Shown here piece by piece: positions 1 to 7,908 of a stretch of DNA of 64,000 nucleotides. The first letter of the stretch is position 1. The number at the start of each line of letters is the position of its first letter. Origin of the DNA: Humisphaera borealis (GTDB lineage: Bacteria; Planctomycetota; Phycisphaerae; Tepidisphaerales; Tepidisphaeraceae); contig NZ_CP063458.1 in the NCBI RefSeq assembly GCF_015169395.1, forward strand, positions 1,674,001 through 1,738,000, read 5' to 3'. Position numbers and translations under genes: made by a program. Under the pieces are notes generated by a model that did no database searches, was not told where the DNA came from, and saw only the letters and a program-made list of their open reading frames with translations.

Positions 1-55
1 TGGCGTTGAATCTTCCGAAAGCTTCAGACGGTGGTTGAACGTTTTCTTCACTCAT
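1..55 (-). CDS. Partial ORF overlapping the sigma gene, cut by the window edge
   Basis: A start codon at 55-53 on the minus strand opens a frame of 18 residues (MSEENVQPPSEAFGRFNA) that runs off the left edge. The ATG lies inside the last codons of the upstream sigma-like gene, giving an 8-base overlap (ATGAGTGA), which is typical of translational coupling. Its position directly after an ECF-like sigma gene makes a regulator or kinase partner plausible, but nothing in 18 residues shows this. Confidence 0.5.
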   Translation of the reverse strand, partial: MSEENVQPPSEAFGRFNA

Positions 56-794
56 GGTCGCCCTCCTTGCCAATAATTTCCTCGCCAAGGCTTTCGCATG
101 TAGTTTTCTTGCCGCGGTTTTCAGACCGCAAAGACGGATCGGCCGACCGAGGCCCTGGAAGTACCTTGGATTCCGAACCAAAAACATAATTCGCGAATCC
201 AACACCGACAGCCCTGAGCTCCTCTTCAGCCTTGAGGAACCAGTCTTTAAAGGTGGTCTCTGGCTTGCCGAGCAACTTTGCCGCCTTGTCTTTATTAAAA
301 TCCGCCCGCATGTAGGCCACAAGCGTATCGCGCGTTCTTTGCGACAGGGGACCTGGGACGGCCTCGAGGAGCGGTATTTCCGGGCGAAGTAGATCCTTAA
401 CCAAAGCGATTAATTCGTGCTTCTCGGCCAATTCGAGTGGACCAGCGGAAGTATTGGCCAACGATTGGTCGAGCCCGCTGCTGTCTTCGCCCGCGCCGGA
501 GTCGAGCGATGTGTCGTTGCGATTCCTTTTCTTCTTTTTGAGCCAGTCTTTCACCTTATTGCGGCAGATGCCCCTCAGGTAGTCCGAAAGCTTGCGTTCA
601 GGCTTCACCCTGGCGAACTGCGTCCATGCGGCCAAGAAGGTTTCTTGGAACACTTCCTTAACGGCGTGATCGTCCCGTAACATAAACATGAGATACATCG
701 TGATCGACTCCCAGTTCGGCTCGTAGACACTGTCAAGGAACCACTGCTTGTAGGGCTCGTCCCCTGGGTTAAGATTGCTGTTCGCGTTGTTCAT
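48..794 (-). CDS. Divergent ECF-type RNA polymerase sigma factor
   Basis: This 248-residue protein has the layout of an ECF sigma factor. Residues about 25-90 resemble region 2 (acidic VKEVFQETFLAAW segment, then the basic YLRGICRNKVKDWLKKKK helix that in this family contacts the -10 element). Residues about 145-195 resemble a region 4 helix-turn-helix (DKAAKLLGKPETTFKDWF). The C-terminal tail of about 50 residues is basic and not conserved in appearance. It is longer than a typical ECF factor (about 180-200) because of the acidic Ser/Asn-rich linker at 90-125 and the tail. A second gene overlaps its stop codon, so the two are probably co-translated. The role in transcription initiation is family knowledge; the target promoters are unknown. 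A remote ECF-like DNA-binding protein without true sigma activity is the alternative. Confidence 0.7.
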   Translation of the reverse strand: MNNANSNLNPGDEPYKQWFLDSVYEPNWESITMYLMFMLRDDHAVKEVFQETFLAAWTQFARVKPERKLSDYLRGICRNKVKDWLKKKKRNRNDTSLDSGAGEDSSGLDQSLANTSAGPLELAEKHELIALVKDLLRPEIPLLEAVPGPLSQRTRDTLVAYMRADFNKDKAAKLLGKPETTFKDWFLKAEEELRAVGVGFANYVFGSESKVLPGPRSADPSLRSENRGKKTTCESLGEEIIGKEGDHE

Positions 795-955
795 ATGTAG
801 AGCCGCTCTCCTTCTCCTGACGGTCGGGCGGTCCCGGTGGCGCGGGTCAGCAGTGCGCGATTCAGTCTACCACCGCCTGCCACGCTCGGGTAAGCCGGTC
901 TTTCGTCAATACGTCCGACCGCGATGACCGCCGCCGTCCGCCCTCCGATCGCTTC

Positions 956-1240
956 TCACGCGGCCAGCACTAAAGCCGACCCGACGGATTCGGTAGTGTC
1001 CACCGGCTTCGCTTCCGGTGTCAGCTCCTCTAGCACGTCGGTGATCTCCGGTAGAACTTCGAAGTGGACGGCCACGCGGAGGTGACAGTCGTCGCGGGAC
1101 GCGACGTACCGACCGGTTGCCACGAGGAACGACAGGATCGCCGCCCCGGCGCACTGGCCGGCGTCGGCCGGGAACACCCGGGACAATTCCGAAAACGCGA
1201 ACGTCAAATCGTCTGCTTGCCGAATCACGGGGCACCTCAT
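956..1240 (-). CDS. Small hypothetical protein
   Basis: This 94-residue frame has a normal amino-acid mixture, unlike the Arg-rich overlapping frames. It begins with MRCPVIRQADDLTFAFSEL and includes a hydrophobic stretch (AGAAILSFLVATGRYVA) followed by an acidic C-terminal half. I do not recognise a family. It sits in the accessory left end, on the same strand as the sigma-like gene and the next hypothetical gene. No convincing ribosome binding site decides the start. Confidence 0.4.
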   Translation of the reverse strand: MRCPVIRQADDLTFAFSELSRVFPADAGQCAGAAILSFLVATGRYVASRDDCHLRVAVHFEVLPEITDVLEELTPEAKPVDTTESVGSALVLAA

Positions 1241-1340
1241 ATTTCATGTGGCGGCGAGGCAGTCGTCCGGGCGAACGCCGCCGCGGAACTGCCCCGGAAC
1301 ACTCCGGAGGCAGGTCGCACCACCCGCTCCCGCCGCTTAA

Positions 1341-2042
1341 CTAGTCGCTCGTCGTCGTCGAGCGGTCGGGATGAAATCCGTAAGGATCGGCGAGAAACTT
1401 GCGACGGTAAACGTCCAGCGGCACCAGCAGACCCAACAGGTAGATGTACTTGGTCCGCGTAGCGGCCCGATCTTTCCCCTCCGTATGCGTCTCAGATGCG
1501 TCAGAGAGCGGCATGCCCATCCCGGCGATGGCCGCCGCCCGCGGGCAGGTGGCGATCGATTCGGTCAGCGCTGCCGCGGCCCGGACAGCCGTCGCCAGGT
1601 GGCCTCGATAGATAGCGGCCGCTGCGTAAACCGCCGCCGTGTAGGCCACCCTGCGGGAGTAGAAGCCCACGATATCCTCCCTCGCCGACGGCTGCTCAAG
1701 CAGGTGCGCGTAGATAGCAGTCCGCTCGGCCATCACCGCGTCGGCAAACGTGGACGGGTCCAACGCGCCGGAGCGGATGTCAGCGAACGCCCGCCAGGAC
1801 GTCCGGGTCGAGCACTCCTTATATCGAACCAAAGCGGCAGGATCCGTCAGCTCGGGCCACACGTGGCGGTCCGCCGCGAATGACTCGGTGATGCTATCGG
1901 CGATTCCGTCCATATAGTCGGCGCCGTGCGATGTAATGGAGCGGAGGCGCTGCACCCACAGCTTGTCATCGAATCGCCGCAATTCGATGTCGCATAGATT
2001 CTCAGTTGGAACTTTGGCGGTGGGGTCGGGGGATGTGTACAT
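1341..2042 (-). CDS. Hypothetical protein, helical and alanine-rich in its second half
   Basis: The likely start is the ATG at 2042 (MYTSPDPTAKVPTENL), giving 233 residues. The frame continues upstream to 2207, but that extension is basic and looks non-coding. The first half is mixed and Arg/Asp-rich. The middle has a run of Ala-rich helices (VAYTAAVYAAAAIYRG and AVRAAAALTESIA) and the end has a short hydrophobic patch (YIYLLGLLVPLDVY) before a polar tail. No signal peptide or known motif is visible. It is flanked by other orphan genes in the accessory region. Function unknown. Confidence 0.45.
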   Translation of the reverse strand: MYTSPDPTAKVPTENLCDIELRRFDDKLWVQRLRSITSHGADYMDGIADSITESFAADRHVWPELTDPAALVRYKECSTRTSWRAFADIRSGALDPSTFADAVMAERTAIYAHLLEQPSAREDIVGFYSRRVAYTAAVYAAAAIYRGHLATAVRAAAALTESIATCPRAAAIAGMGMPLSDASETHTEGKDRAATRTKYIYLLGLLVPLDVYRRKFLADPYGFHPDRSTTTSD

Positions 2043-2540
2043 GGTCGGGTTCGAACTCCGCAGCTGGGCGTGAATGGTCAGCCGTCCGCGACGGCACACG
2101 CCTTTAAGTCGCGTGCATGTCGGTAGTGGTCGGAGTTTTCCAACCGTCTGTGCAGATATCAAATGAGTTACCTGGCGTTTGGAGCTCAAGGGTCGGTTCA
2201 TGTTCAACTTAACTTGCCCTCGAATGACTCCGGGCTGTGGTAGCCCGATCGACGACTCTCGCCGCCGCCAGGGTGTAGATGAAGCCCTTTCGACAGAATT
2301 TTCCCGACCGATGAACCGCGGGCATCGACTAATCCTCCAGCATGCCGCGGCAGAACCCGAGACCGGCGATCTTTACCCCCACTCGTGGGCCCGCGAATGC
2401 GGGTTTTTGATCGCGGTTCCGAGTTTCGCTACCGACTGCTAAGTGCACCAGGCGACGTGAGCGTCGTTCTGAGTCTTCGATCAGCGCAGGCCAAAGCCTG
2501 CCAAAAAATTCGCCGGGATCACATCCCGAGGAGATCGGTC
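2043..2540. other. Gene-poor spacer
   Basis: Between two opposite-facing genes I see no protein frame with convincing composition. A small rightward intrinsic terminator lies at 2390-2408. The ribosome binding site of the next gene (GAGGAG, 2528-2533) is at the right end. An A-run (AAAAAATT) near 2503 may belong to its promoter, but no clear -35/-10 pair is visible. Confidence 0.4.
2390..2408 (+). terminator. Short intrinsic terminator
   Basis: CCCGC (2390-2394), loop GAAT, GCGGG (2399-2403), then five T residues. It has the classic stem plus U-run form, but no clear gene lies upstream on this strand, so it may end a decayed or very small transcript. Confidence 0.5.
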
Positions 2541-2870
2541 ATGAAAAAGAAGTACGAAAGCATTGCTCTCGCTTTGATGGCCATCGGCGCGATTGGCGTT
2601 CTCGGGTCGTCGGCTGTGGCGCAGGTTCCTCAAAACGAGCCGGCCCTGCTGCTCGCGGCGAAGACCGTCAAATGGACCGCCAGCGTCGGCTTCAAGTGTG
2701 AAGACGGCCGATGCTATGTTACGGCTGATGGTGGCGTCGCCACCTCCTACGAGGATGCCAAGGGCAAGATCGAAGCTTCCATCAATTTCATGATCCAGTT
2801 GCAGGCCAGCAAGGGTGCAAAGCCGACGGGGTCCGGCTTTGGCACCATCAACGGGCAGAAGGTGAATTAA
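2541..2870 (+). CDS. Small secreted protein with signal peptide
   Basis: The 109-residue product starts at an ATG placed 7 bases after a clear GAGGAG ribosome binding site (2528-2533). Residues 1-28 form a signal peptide: a lysine-rich start (MKKKYES), a hydrophobic core (IALALMAIGAIGVLGSS) and an AVAQ-type cleavage site. The mature part of about 80 residues contains two close cysteines (FKCEDGRCYV), which could form a disulfide or bind a cofactor, then a helical, lysine-rich C-terminus. No family is recognised. A perfect 15-bp hairpin follows the stop. Export is well supported; function is unknown. Confidence 0.7.
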   Translation: MKKKYESIALALMAIGAIGVLGSSAVAQVPQNEPALLLAAKTVKWTASVGFKCEDGRCYVTADGGVATSYEDAKGKIEASINFMIQLQASKGAKPTGSGFGTINGQKVN

Positions 2871-2917
2871 GCTCTTCCGCGTGCGATGTACGCCTGTTGT
2901 TTCCAAAACAGTGATTG

Positions 2918-2951
2918 CCCTCGCACTCGGCCGTTCGGCCGAGTGCGAGGG
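2918..2951. terminator. Perfect 15-bp hairpin after the secreted-protein gene
   Basis: CCCTCGCACTCGGCC pairs exactly with GGCCGAGTGCGAGGG around a GTTC loop. It lies 48 bases after the stop at 2870. There is no T-run on the plus side, so it may be a terminator without a U-tract or an RNA-stabilising structure. Confidence 0.6.
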
Positions 2952-2986
2952 ATGCTGAACAACTTTGCCCGATACGAGTTTCGCTC

Positions 2987-3175
2987 ATGGGTGTCATGCT
3001 CGAAGTTCTCGCAGGCCTGTCCCCCAGTAACTGGGGGAGGCTGATCGGCATGGTCGTCGGCCTGGTTCTGTTTGTAGTGATCGTACCGGTGGTTTCCTTC
3101 GTGCGGTTTTTGATCGAAGAGCGCCGGAACGAACGTCAGCGTGTCATTGCTCAAAAGAAATGTCCCCTGTGTTAG
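2987..3175 (+). CDS. Small single-pass membrane protein
   Basis: Starting at the ATG at 2987 (MGVMLEVLAGLSPSNWG), the product is 62 residues. One strong transmembrane helix is visible (LIGMVVGLVLFVVIVPVVSF, about residues 18-37), followed by a charged cytoplasmic-type tail (IEERRNERQRVIAQKK) that ends in CPLC, a possible lipidation or metal-binding end. The hairpin at 2918-2951 separates it from the upstream gene, so it may have its own promoter. No family is recognised. Confidence 0.5.
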   Translation: MGVMLEVLAGLSPSNWGRLIGMVVGLVLFVVIVPVVSFVRFLIEERRNERQRVIAQKKCPLC

Positions 3176-3837
3176 TAGGAGCCCGATAGAACTGCCCCAT
3201 TGTCCGGCGATGGTGGCAACGTCGCGGCAGAATATTGGTTGGCGCAGTTCGGTGGAGGATTCACCCAACACGAAACCGACGATAGCTGCCGTGAACGGCG
3301 AGATGCTGTGCAAGCGTGCGGGTTTGAGCTTGCATGTCAGTTCACTCACTTCACGCCAAGTCTCCATCAACGGTGGGCAATGCCAGCCACGAGTATCGAG
3401 GGACTCAAGCAACACTTCGTCTGCAAACGTAACAGGGATAACCGCTGGGCCGGCTCTCGACGCAGCCGAATCGCCCCAGTTCGACGCGGATCGGCGGCTA
3501 CCTGAATCGCAAGAGAGACGCGCCGCCGGGCAACACCGTCCTGTGGCGCGGCATGGCGAGGCTGACCGACATCCAGCTCGGCTACTGCATGGCCCGAAAC
3601 GTGGGTAATTGAAAGTCGGCCGACTACACCTTCCATCCCTCTCGCAGGGCGACGCATCGAACTCCGACCTCGCAATCATTTGGTCACTGAACACGTGATC
3701 AACGAATACGTCCCGCTCTCGGAAGAGGACGGGCGGACCTCGTTCGTGGCGTGATCGTGCACCATCTCCTTACTGGCTATGACGTTTCAGAAGAACTCGG
3801 CAACACTTTCTAATGCGCTTTTGCGAAAGGATCATCT
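3176..3837. other. Degenerate spacer with transposase remnant
   Basis: Apart from the transposase end at 3463-3612, this stretch has no intact gene. Open frames on both strands have unnatural composition. A short rightward segment at 3680-3754 (LVTEHVINEYVPLSEEDG, then a stop) reads like the end of a real protein but has no start, so it may be another broken gene. Confidence 0.4.
3463..3612 (+). pseudogene. C-terminal remnant of an IS4-type transposase
   Basis: In one frame the sequence reads IGGYLNRKRDAPPGNTVLWR, then GMARLTDIQLGY and a stop at 3610-3612. The pattern GGxLxRxxDxPPGxxxLWRGxxRLxDIxxG is the conserved C-terminal end of many IS4-family (Tn5-like) transposases. No start, DDE catalytic core or terminal inverted repeats are visible, and the upstream 250 bases give no coherent frame, so only the tail survives. 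It marks past transposition in this accessory region. Confidence 0.6.
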
Positions 3838-4266
3838 ATGAACACGGGAATCTCTCCGTCCAAGTGGGGCAAATGCCACGTCTGCGGCCGGAACGCTGTC
3901 GTCGGCGTGTCCCTCAATTTTTGCCGTTTGAAGGCCGACGGCTCGATCTACGAGCCGTCCTACCGAACGATGATGCACCCGGACCATCCGTTTCTCTGTG
4001 AGGAACATCGTCACATCTTGGCGATGTTCGCGCACTACACCTTCGTGCCGTCGCCGCCCGATGCCCGCGGTAATGTACGTACCCGCTACCCATTCAGCCG
4101 TGAGGGCTGGTACGTGGTCGTTTGGGACACCCCGCACGCCGTGCCGCCCGGCGTTGCTGCTTCGACTACCACTCAGTCGTCGCCCCCGCGCGAGTGTAAA
4201 ACTAGGTCGTTGTGGCCCGCCGCGGCAAAGGTGCAGCTTCCGGGCTCGAATGCCGCAAGCACCTGA
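3838..4266 (+). CDS. Hypothetical protein with N-terminal zinc-knuckle-like cysteines
   Basis: The 142-residue frame begins at an ATG preceded by AAGGA. Near the N-terminus are CHVCG (residues about 13-17), a further cysteine in LNFC (about 29) and CEEH (about 54-57), which together could bind a zinc ion. The middle part (residues 60-100) is aromatic and looks folded. The last 35 residues are Ser/Pro/Thr-rich and less convincing, so the gene may have been extended by a lost stop. No family is recognised. Confidence 0.5.
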   Translation: MNTGISPSKWGKCHVCGRNAVVGVSLNFCRLKADGSIYEPSYRTMMHPDHPFLCEEHRHILAMFAHYTFVPSPPDARGNVRTRYPFSREGWYVVVWDTPHAVPPGVAASTTTQSSPPRECKTRSLWPAAAKVQLPGSNAAST

Positions 4267-4398
4267 TTGTTCTGGGGGGTGGCTGCGTCCTTGAATCCGG
4301 CCGGCCGAGGATCAAGTGGTCGTTGCTGAGAGGAGCAGGTGGCGAATTGATCGGACTGTGGCATTTGGGCGTTTAGGGCGAGGCAAGTCTCGGATCGA

Positions 4399-4761
4399 CT
4401 AGGAGATCGCTGCGCCTTTTCGGTCTGCTTCGTGTGTTCTGATTGCACCCAAAACCGTAGCCACAAACCGAAGAGTTCCTGGTGAAGCCTGTCGTTCTAG
4501 CTCGCGGACAAGCACCCGGACAACTTGCTCTTCCCGACCAACGTCGATACGAGCCGGAAGGAACAACTCGTAGTAGTCTACCTTGAGAGCCTTCGCCAAC
4601 CGCTCTATTGCCTCGAATGACGGGACATTCGCCCCTCGCTCCAAGCCGCTGATGTGCTTGTAATCAATTGCGGCGGCCCGACCCAATTCCTCTTGGGTCA
4701 TGCCCGAAGCCTTGCGGAGCGCCCGCAGCCGTCCGCCGAACACCTTCGCCAATGGTTCCAT
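4399..4761 (-). CDS. XRE-family helix-turn-helix transcriptional regulator
   Basis: The 120-residue protein has an N-terminal Cro/C1-type helix-turn-helix at about residues 8-62: FGGRLRALRKASGMTQEELG, then AAAIDYKHISGLERG and SFEAIERLAKALKVDYYELF. This spacing is standard for the XRE family. The C-terminal half (ARIDVGREEQVVRVLVREL) is a helical extension that may dimerise or sense a signal. A 9-bp inverted repeat lies 4 bases upstream of its start, and a divergent promoter with a palindrome in its spacer lies beyond it. It therefore probably represses itself and the divergent two-gene unit at 4961-7455. Phage or island origin is likely from the context. Confidence 0.85.
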   Translation of the reverse strand: MEPLAKVFGGRLRALRKASGMTQEELGRAAAIDYKHISGLERGANVPSFEAIERLAKALKVDYYELFLPARIDVGREEQVVRVLVRELERQASPGTLRFVATVLGAIRTHEADRKGAAIS

Positions 4762-4764
4762 TAA

Positions 4765-4803
4765 GTCGTTCCCGCTGTTGACAGGGATTGTTCAGGGAAC
4801 GAC
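4765..4803. promoter_or_regulatory. Candidate operator: 9-bp inverted repeat upstream of the XRE gene
   Basis: GTCGTTCCC (4765-4773) and its exact reverse complement GGGAACGAC (4795-4803) are separated by 21 bases, about two helix turns centre to centre plus spacer. It lies 4 bases upstream of the regulator's ATG, where XRE proteins commonly bind for autoregulation. Binding is inferred. Confidence 0.55.
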
Positions 4804-4837
4804 AAACTTCAGAACCGCCCACTGATACGAAAATGTA

Positions 4838-4866
4838 TTGCTGACTACGCCCATTGGGCGTAATCT
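4838..4866 (+). promoter_or_regulatory. Sigma70-type promoter with a perfect palindrome in its spacer
   Basis: TTGCTG (4838-4843), a 17-base spacer and TAATCT (4861-4866) form a plausible -35/-10 pair for the gene starting at 4961. The palindrome TACGCCCA-T-TGGGCGTA (4846-4862) fills the spacer and touches the -10, so a bound repressor would block polymerase. The leader would be about 90 bases. Confidence 0.55.
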
Positions 4867-4960
4867 TTCAGCCGATGGGAGTGCGTCGGGTGGACTCGTC
4901 GAGCGGTCAAATGGAAACGAGAAATGCTGCGACGAGGCCGCAACAAGCGGGAGAATTGAG

Positions 4961-5452
4961 ATGCAAGAAGTGAAGCCTGTCGCAGAGAGCGGCCGCGAAC
5001 TGCGAACCCACGTTCAATACGGCAGCGCGGCGAACACGGAATTCCCGCCGCCGCTACCGCCGGACATGATTGATCTGCCGCCCGATGTTCGGGTTTCGCC
5101 CGCAGCAGAAACATTCGTCGCCCAGCCGGTGGATCGTAAGAGGAAGGGCTGGAGTCTGAGCGTTCCGACGATCGCCGACCTGTCCGACCGTGCGCGTCTG
5201 GGGCAGGTCGTCCTCGGCTTCAGCTGTTTCTTCGTGTATGCGGCGGCCGCCCTTGGGGTCGGCCGCGATACGGCCACTGCGCTTTTTGCCACGCCGATCC
5301 TGCCCATAGTCCTTGTGCCACTGCTCGTGGTCGGGTTCGTGCTTCTGTTCCGAGCGCAGGCATTCGGCCGTGGATTCGTGCTTGGGATCGTCGTCTGCAT
5401 CCTGGGATGGTTAGTTGCCGGCATGTTCCGGGCGCTGGCGGCCGGCACCTAG
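4961..5452 (+). CDS. Proline-rich, multi-pass membrane protein
   Basis: The chosen start is the ATG at 4961 (MQEVKPVAESGREL), which follows GGGAG; the frame is open further upstream but that part overlaps the promoter. The product has 163 residues. Residues 1-60 are soluble with a proline-rich segment (EFPPPLPPDMIDLPPDV). Three hydrophobic helices follow: VVLGFSCFFVYAAAALGVG, FATPILPIVLVPLLVVGFVL and FVLGIVVCILGWLVAGMF. No family is recognised. It lies 62 bases before a GYF_2-domain gene and is likely co-transcribed with it. GYF domains bind proline-rich peptides, so the PPPLPP stretch may be a docking site; this is inference. Confidence 0.65.
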   Translation: MQEVKPVAESGRELRTHVQYGSAANTEFPPPLPPDMIDLPPDVRVSPAAETFVAQPVDRKRKGWSLSVPTIADLSDRARLGQVVLGFSCFFVYAAAALGVGRDTATALFATPILPIVLVPLLVVGFVLLFRAQAFGRGFVLGIVVCILGWLVAGMFRALAAGT

Positions 5453-5514
5453 ATTGGTGTGACTCGGTCGCGATACAGCTTGTTCACGCATCACGACTAT
5501 CTCGTGAGGAATCC

Positions 5515-7455
5515 GTGCTTACATTTTTCATTGCGGTTGGAACCGAGCGACGCGGCCCATACACGCTTTCGGAACTGGCGGGCCAGCCGCTGACGGCTCG
5601 GACGCCGGTCTGGCACCGCGGGCTGACCGGATGGACCCGCGCCGCGGAGGTACCGGAGATTCGCTCCCTGCTCGGCAATCGGTCGGTGGAGCACCCGGTT
5701 CCAACACCGGCTGCCAATGCCGCAATCTCGGGGAAGCAACCGGCCAGACGCGTCGCTAAGGCGGTCAGCAGTTTATTGGCCGGCGTTACGGCGATCATTG
5801 TCGGACTCAGTATGGCCGCTCCCGTGATCCGGAATTTTCCGAAGTGGATGCAGGAGTTCGACCGGCCCCCCCGCGAGAAAGTCCGCAATAGCAGTGCGCC
5901 GACGTCCAAGAGTGCCACACCCTCGAAGTCCACGACCATCGTGCCGCGGGCTGATGTCGACGAACGACTCTATCTGCTCTATGACGTGCGGTATGCGTAC
6001 CAGTTCATGGCGACAGACGCTTCCGATCCAGCGGCGTTCGCTACCGCGCTGGGGCGGCAGCGGCATGACGCCAACCGACGGCTGGAGTACGTGAGAGCGA
6101 AGAAACTGGACGCGGAGTTGGTCACGTTGTATGTCGACTTGGTTGCAACCATCGATGCGATGAACGACGTGTACATAGCGGCCGGTCGTCTGAGTCGCGA
6201 CGCCGTTGCCCAGGCGGAGGCAATTGCCCAGCGAGCCGACATCGAAGGCGGGGAGACCCTGGCCTCTGCCGGTTCGGCCGCTGGTCCGTCCGGTGGCCTG
6301 AGTCTTCTGGCAGGCGGATTCGAACTGGCCAAGCGCCAGGCCGACAGCGATCAGGCGACCGAGCAGGCAAAGAAGGCGGCCAGAGAGGCCATGGACGACT
6401 TGGTCCGAGCGGCCGATCAGAAGTTCTCGACCTATCTGGCACGGGCAGAAGCAAGCGCAAACGAACTGGGCCGCCGGCATGGCTGGTCGGCAGCCGAAAC
6501 CGGAATGGTCAGCTTGTCCACGGACATGGAACAGTTTCACTCGGCCATTGCCATGGGCGATGCGGACGGCGTCGTCGCTTGGATGGCCGCCGCTCGGAAA
6601 AACCGTCCGCGCGATCCGATACCGACTGTCCTGGCGTGCATCATTGGATCCCAGGATCCGAATGGGACCGCCTCGAATCTGGCGGAATTCGCTGACGTGT
6701 GCTACTCCACTGCAACCTTGGTTCCGGCCGGTGCAGCGTACGACGAAGACCGGGCAACGATCGTGCTCATCGCGGCACAATTGATGAAGGACGCGGCCGT
6801 GACAGAAGCCGTCGCCGGCGGGTCATGGGTTGACGGCGGCAGCGCTCACGCGATCACGGCCGTTCGCTGGTTTGGCGTTGCCCGCGAGTATGCGGACCTG
6901 TCGTCTTCCGTCGATCAGGACGGAGAGTTCCGCCTCGCCCGAGCTGTTGCCCTCACCGTGGCGGGAAGGCCCACCGAGGGACTGCAGCAGGCAAACGCTA
7001 TCCACGCGATCCGCAAGGACTTCGACTACGCGTATGTGATGACGGCCCTGTTGACCAAGGCAGGGTCATACAACGAGTCGCTCAAGTGGTTCGCATATCT
7101 GCTTTCAGTCTGCCCGGCGGAAATGATCACCGCGTACCGGACCGATCCGGCTCTGGCGGCCCTGAAGGGCGCGCGCCGCGAAGCATGCGATGACCTATTG
7201 CGCGTGAAGTTCGAGTGGAACGTCCAGTGGGGTACGCTGAATGACGACATCGTATTGACCAACCGATCGGCCTTCCCGCTGACAAACGTCGTGTTCAATC
7301 CTCGAATTGAGAACGCAGCCAAAGTCTACGCTCCGGAATTGCGGGTTGATCGGATCGCGCCAGGCCAAGCGCACAAATGGCCGAACGCCGTGTCGGTGAC
7401 GGGCAGCAGGTACGACCGCGCGAATGCGACGCTCGCCTGCGATCAGGGACGGTAA
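5515..7455 (+). CDS. GYF_2-domain membrane-anchored protein with long helical/TPR-like region
   Basis: The best start is GTG at 5515, after GTGAGGA, giving 646 residues. Residues about 2-55 are a GYF_2 domain (FFIAVGTERRGPYTLSEL, then TPVWHRGLTGWTRAAEV), a small fold linked to proline-rich peptide binding. A transmembrane helix follows at about 85-110 (SSLLAGVTAIIVGLSMAAPV). The rest is mostly helical, with a coiled-coil-like section (LAKRQADSDQATEQAKKAAR) and TPR-like helices toward the C-terminus (FRLARAVALTVAGRPTEGL). The last 75 residues look like a beta-rich domain. It follows a proline-rich membrane protein in the same unit, controlled by the promoter at 4838-4866. Exact function unknown; a membrane scaffold is plausible. 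Confidence 0.7.
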   Translation: MLTFFIAVGTERRGPYTLSELAGQPLTARTPVWHRGLTGWTRAAEVPEIRSLLGNRSVEHPVPTPAANAAISGKQPARRVAKAVSSLLAGVTAIIVGLSMAAPVIRNFPKWMQEFDRPPREKVRNSSAPTSKSATPSKSTTIVPRADVDERLYLLYDVRYAYQFMATDASDPAAFATALGRQRHDANRRLEYVRAKKLDAELVTLYVDLVATIDAMNDVYIAAGRLSRDAVAQAEAIAQRADIEGGETLASAGSAAGPSGGLSLLAGGFELAKRQADSDQATEQAKKAAREAMDDLVRAADQKFSTYLARAEASANELGRRHGWSAAETGMVSLSTDMEQFHSAIAMGDADGVVAWMAAARKNRPRDPIPTVLACIIGSQDPNGTASNLAEFADVCYSTATLVPAGAAYDEDRATIVLIAAQLMKDAAVTEAVAGGSWVDGGSAHAITAVRWFGVAREYADLSSSVDQDGEFRLARAVALTVAGRPTEGLQQANAIHAIRKDFDYAYVMTALLTKAGSYNESLKWFAYLLSVCPAEMITAYRTDPALAALKGARREACDDLLRVKFEWNVQWGTLNDDIVLTNRSAFPLTNVVFNPRIENAAKVYAPELRVDRIAPGQAHKWPNAVSVTGSRYDRANATLACDQGR

Positions 7456-7908
7456 GCGATCATTTCTAGAGACCACCACACGCCGCCAACGGTAACAGCG
7501 TGGATTCCGACAAGGGATCGGCCCCAAGCCTTTAGCTTCGGCCTTTTGAGATATTCTGCCGCCAGGCAGGATTGCTTAATTTCGGCCAAAAATGCGCCAT
7601 AATAGGTTGAAGCCCCACATACCTATCGACTGTAGCGGCGTCTGACACGTCCACGAGCGAAATCCCGACTCGTTCCAGATCGCCCCAAGGCGCATTTTCA
7701 GTTTGACGAACCCCACCTCGTAATTGCTCAGCGGTACGTTGCCGCTTCCGCAGATTAGCCACACCCGGCTGCGACGACGCACACCCTTCGCTGATCCCAT
7801 CAAGTTGCGCCGCTTACCGCCTGCGTGGCGTTATCGGCGGGTCACTTCTTCATTCGCGGCCCGCGCAACGGCGCGCCCGCCGCGGAAGTTCCATTTCATC
7901 GAGACCGA
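7456..7908. other. Spacer without a convincing gene
   Basis: Two overlapping leftward frames of about 75 residues are open here (7532-7762 and 7576-7803), but neither has a ribosome binding site or a recognisable motif and they cannot both be real. Rightward frames are Arg/Pro-rich. I see no strong terminator after the gene ending at 7455. Confidence 0.3.

Noticed and set aside
906-1247. Arg-rich leftward frame of 113 residues
   Set aside because: Its composition (runs of RR, RG) is that of a shadow of the more natural frame at 956-1240.
2043-2062. Possible left attachment copy: TTCGAACTCC shared with the tRNA-Ser 3' part
   Set aside because: Only about 10 bases match, and flanking bases differ; chance is likely. 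A shorter match near 3658 is weaker still.
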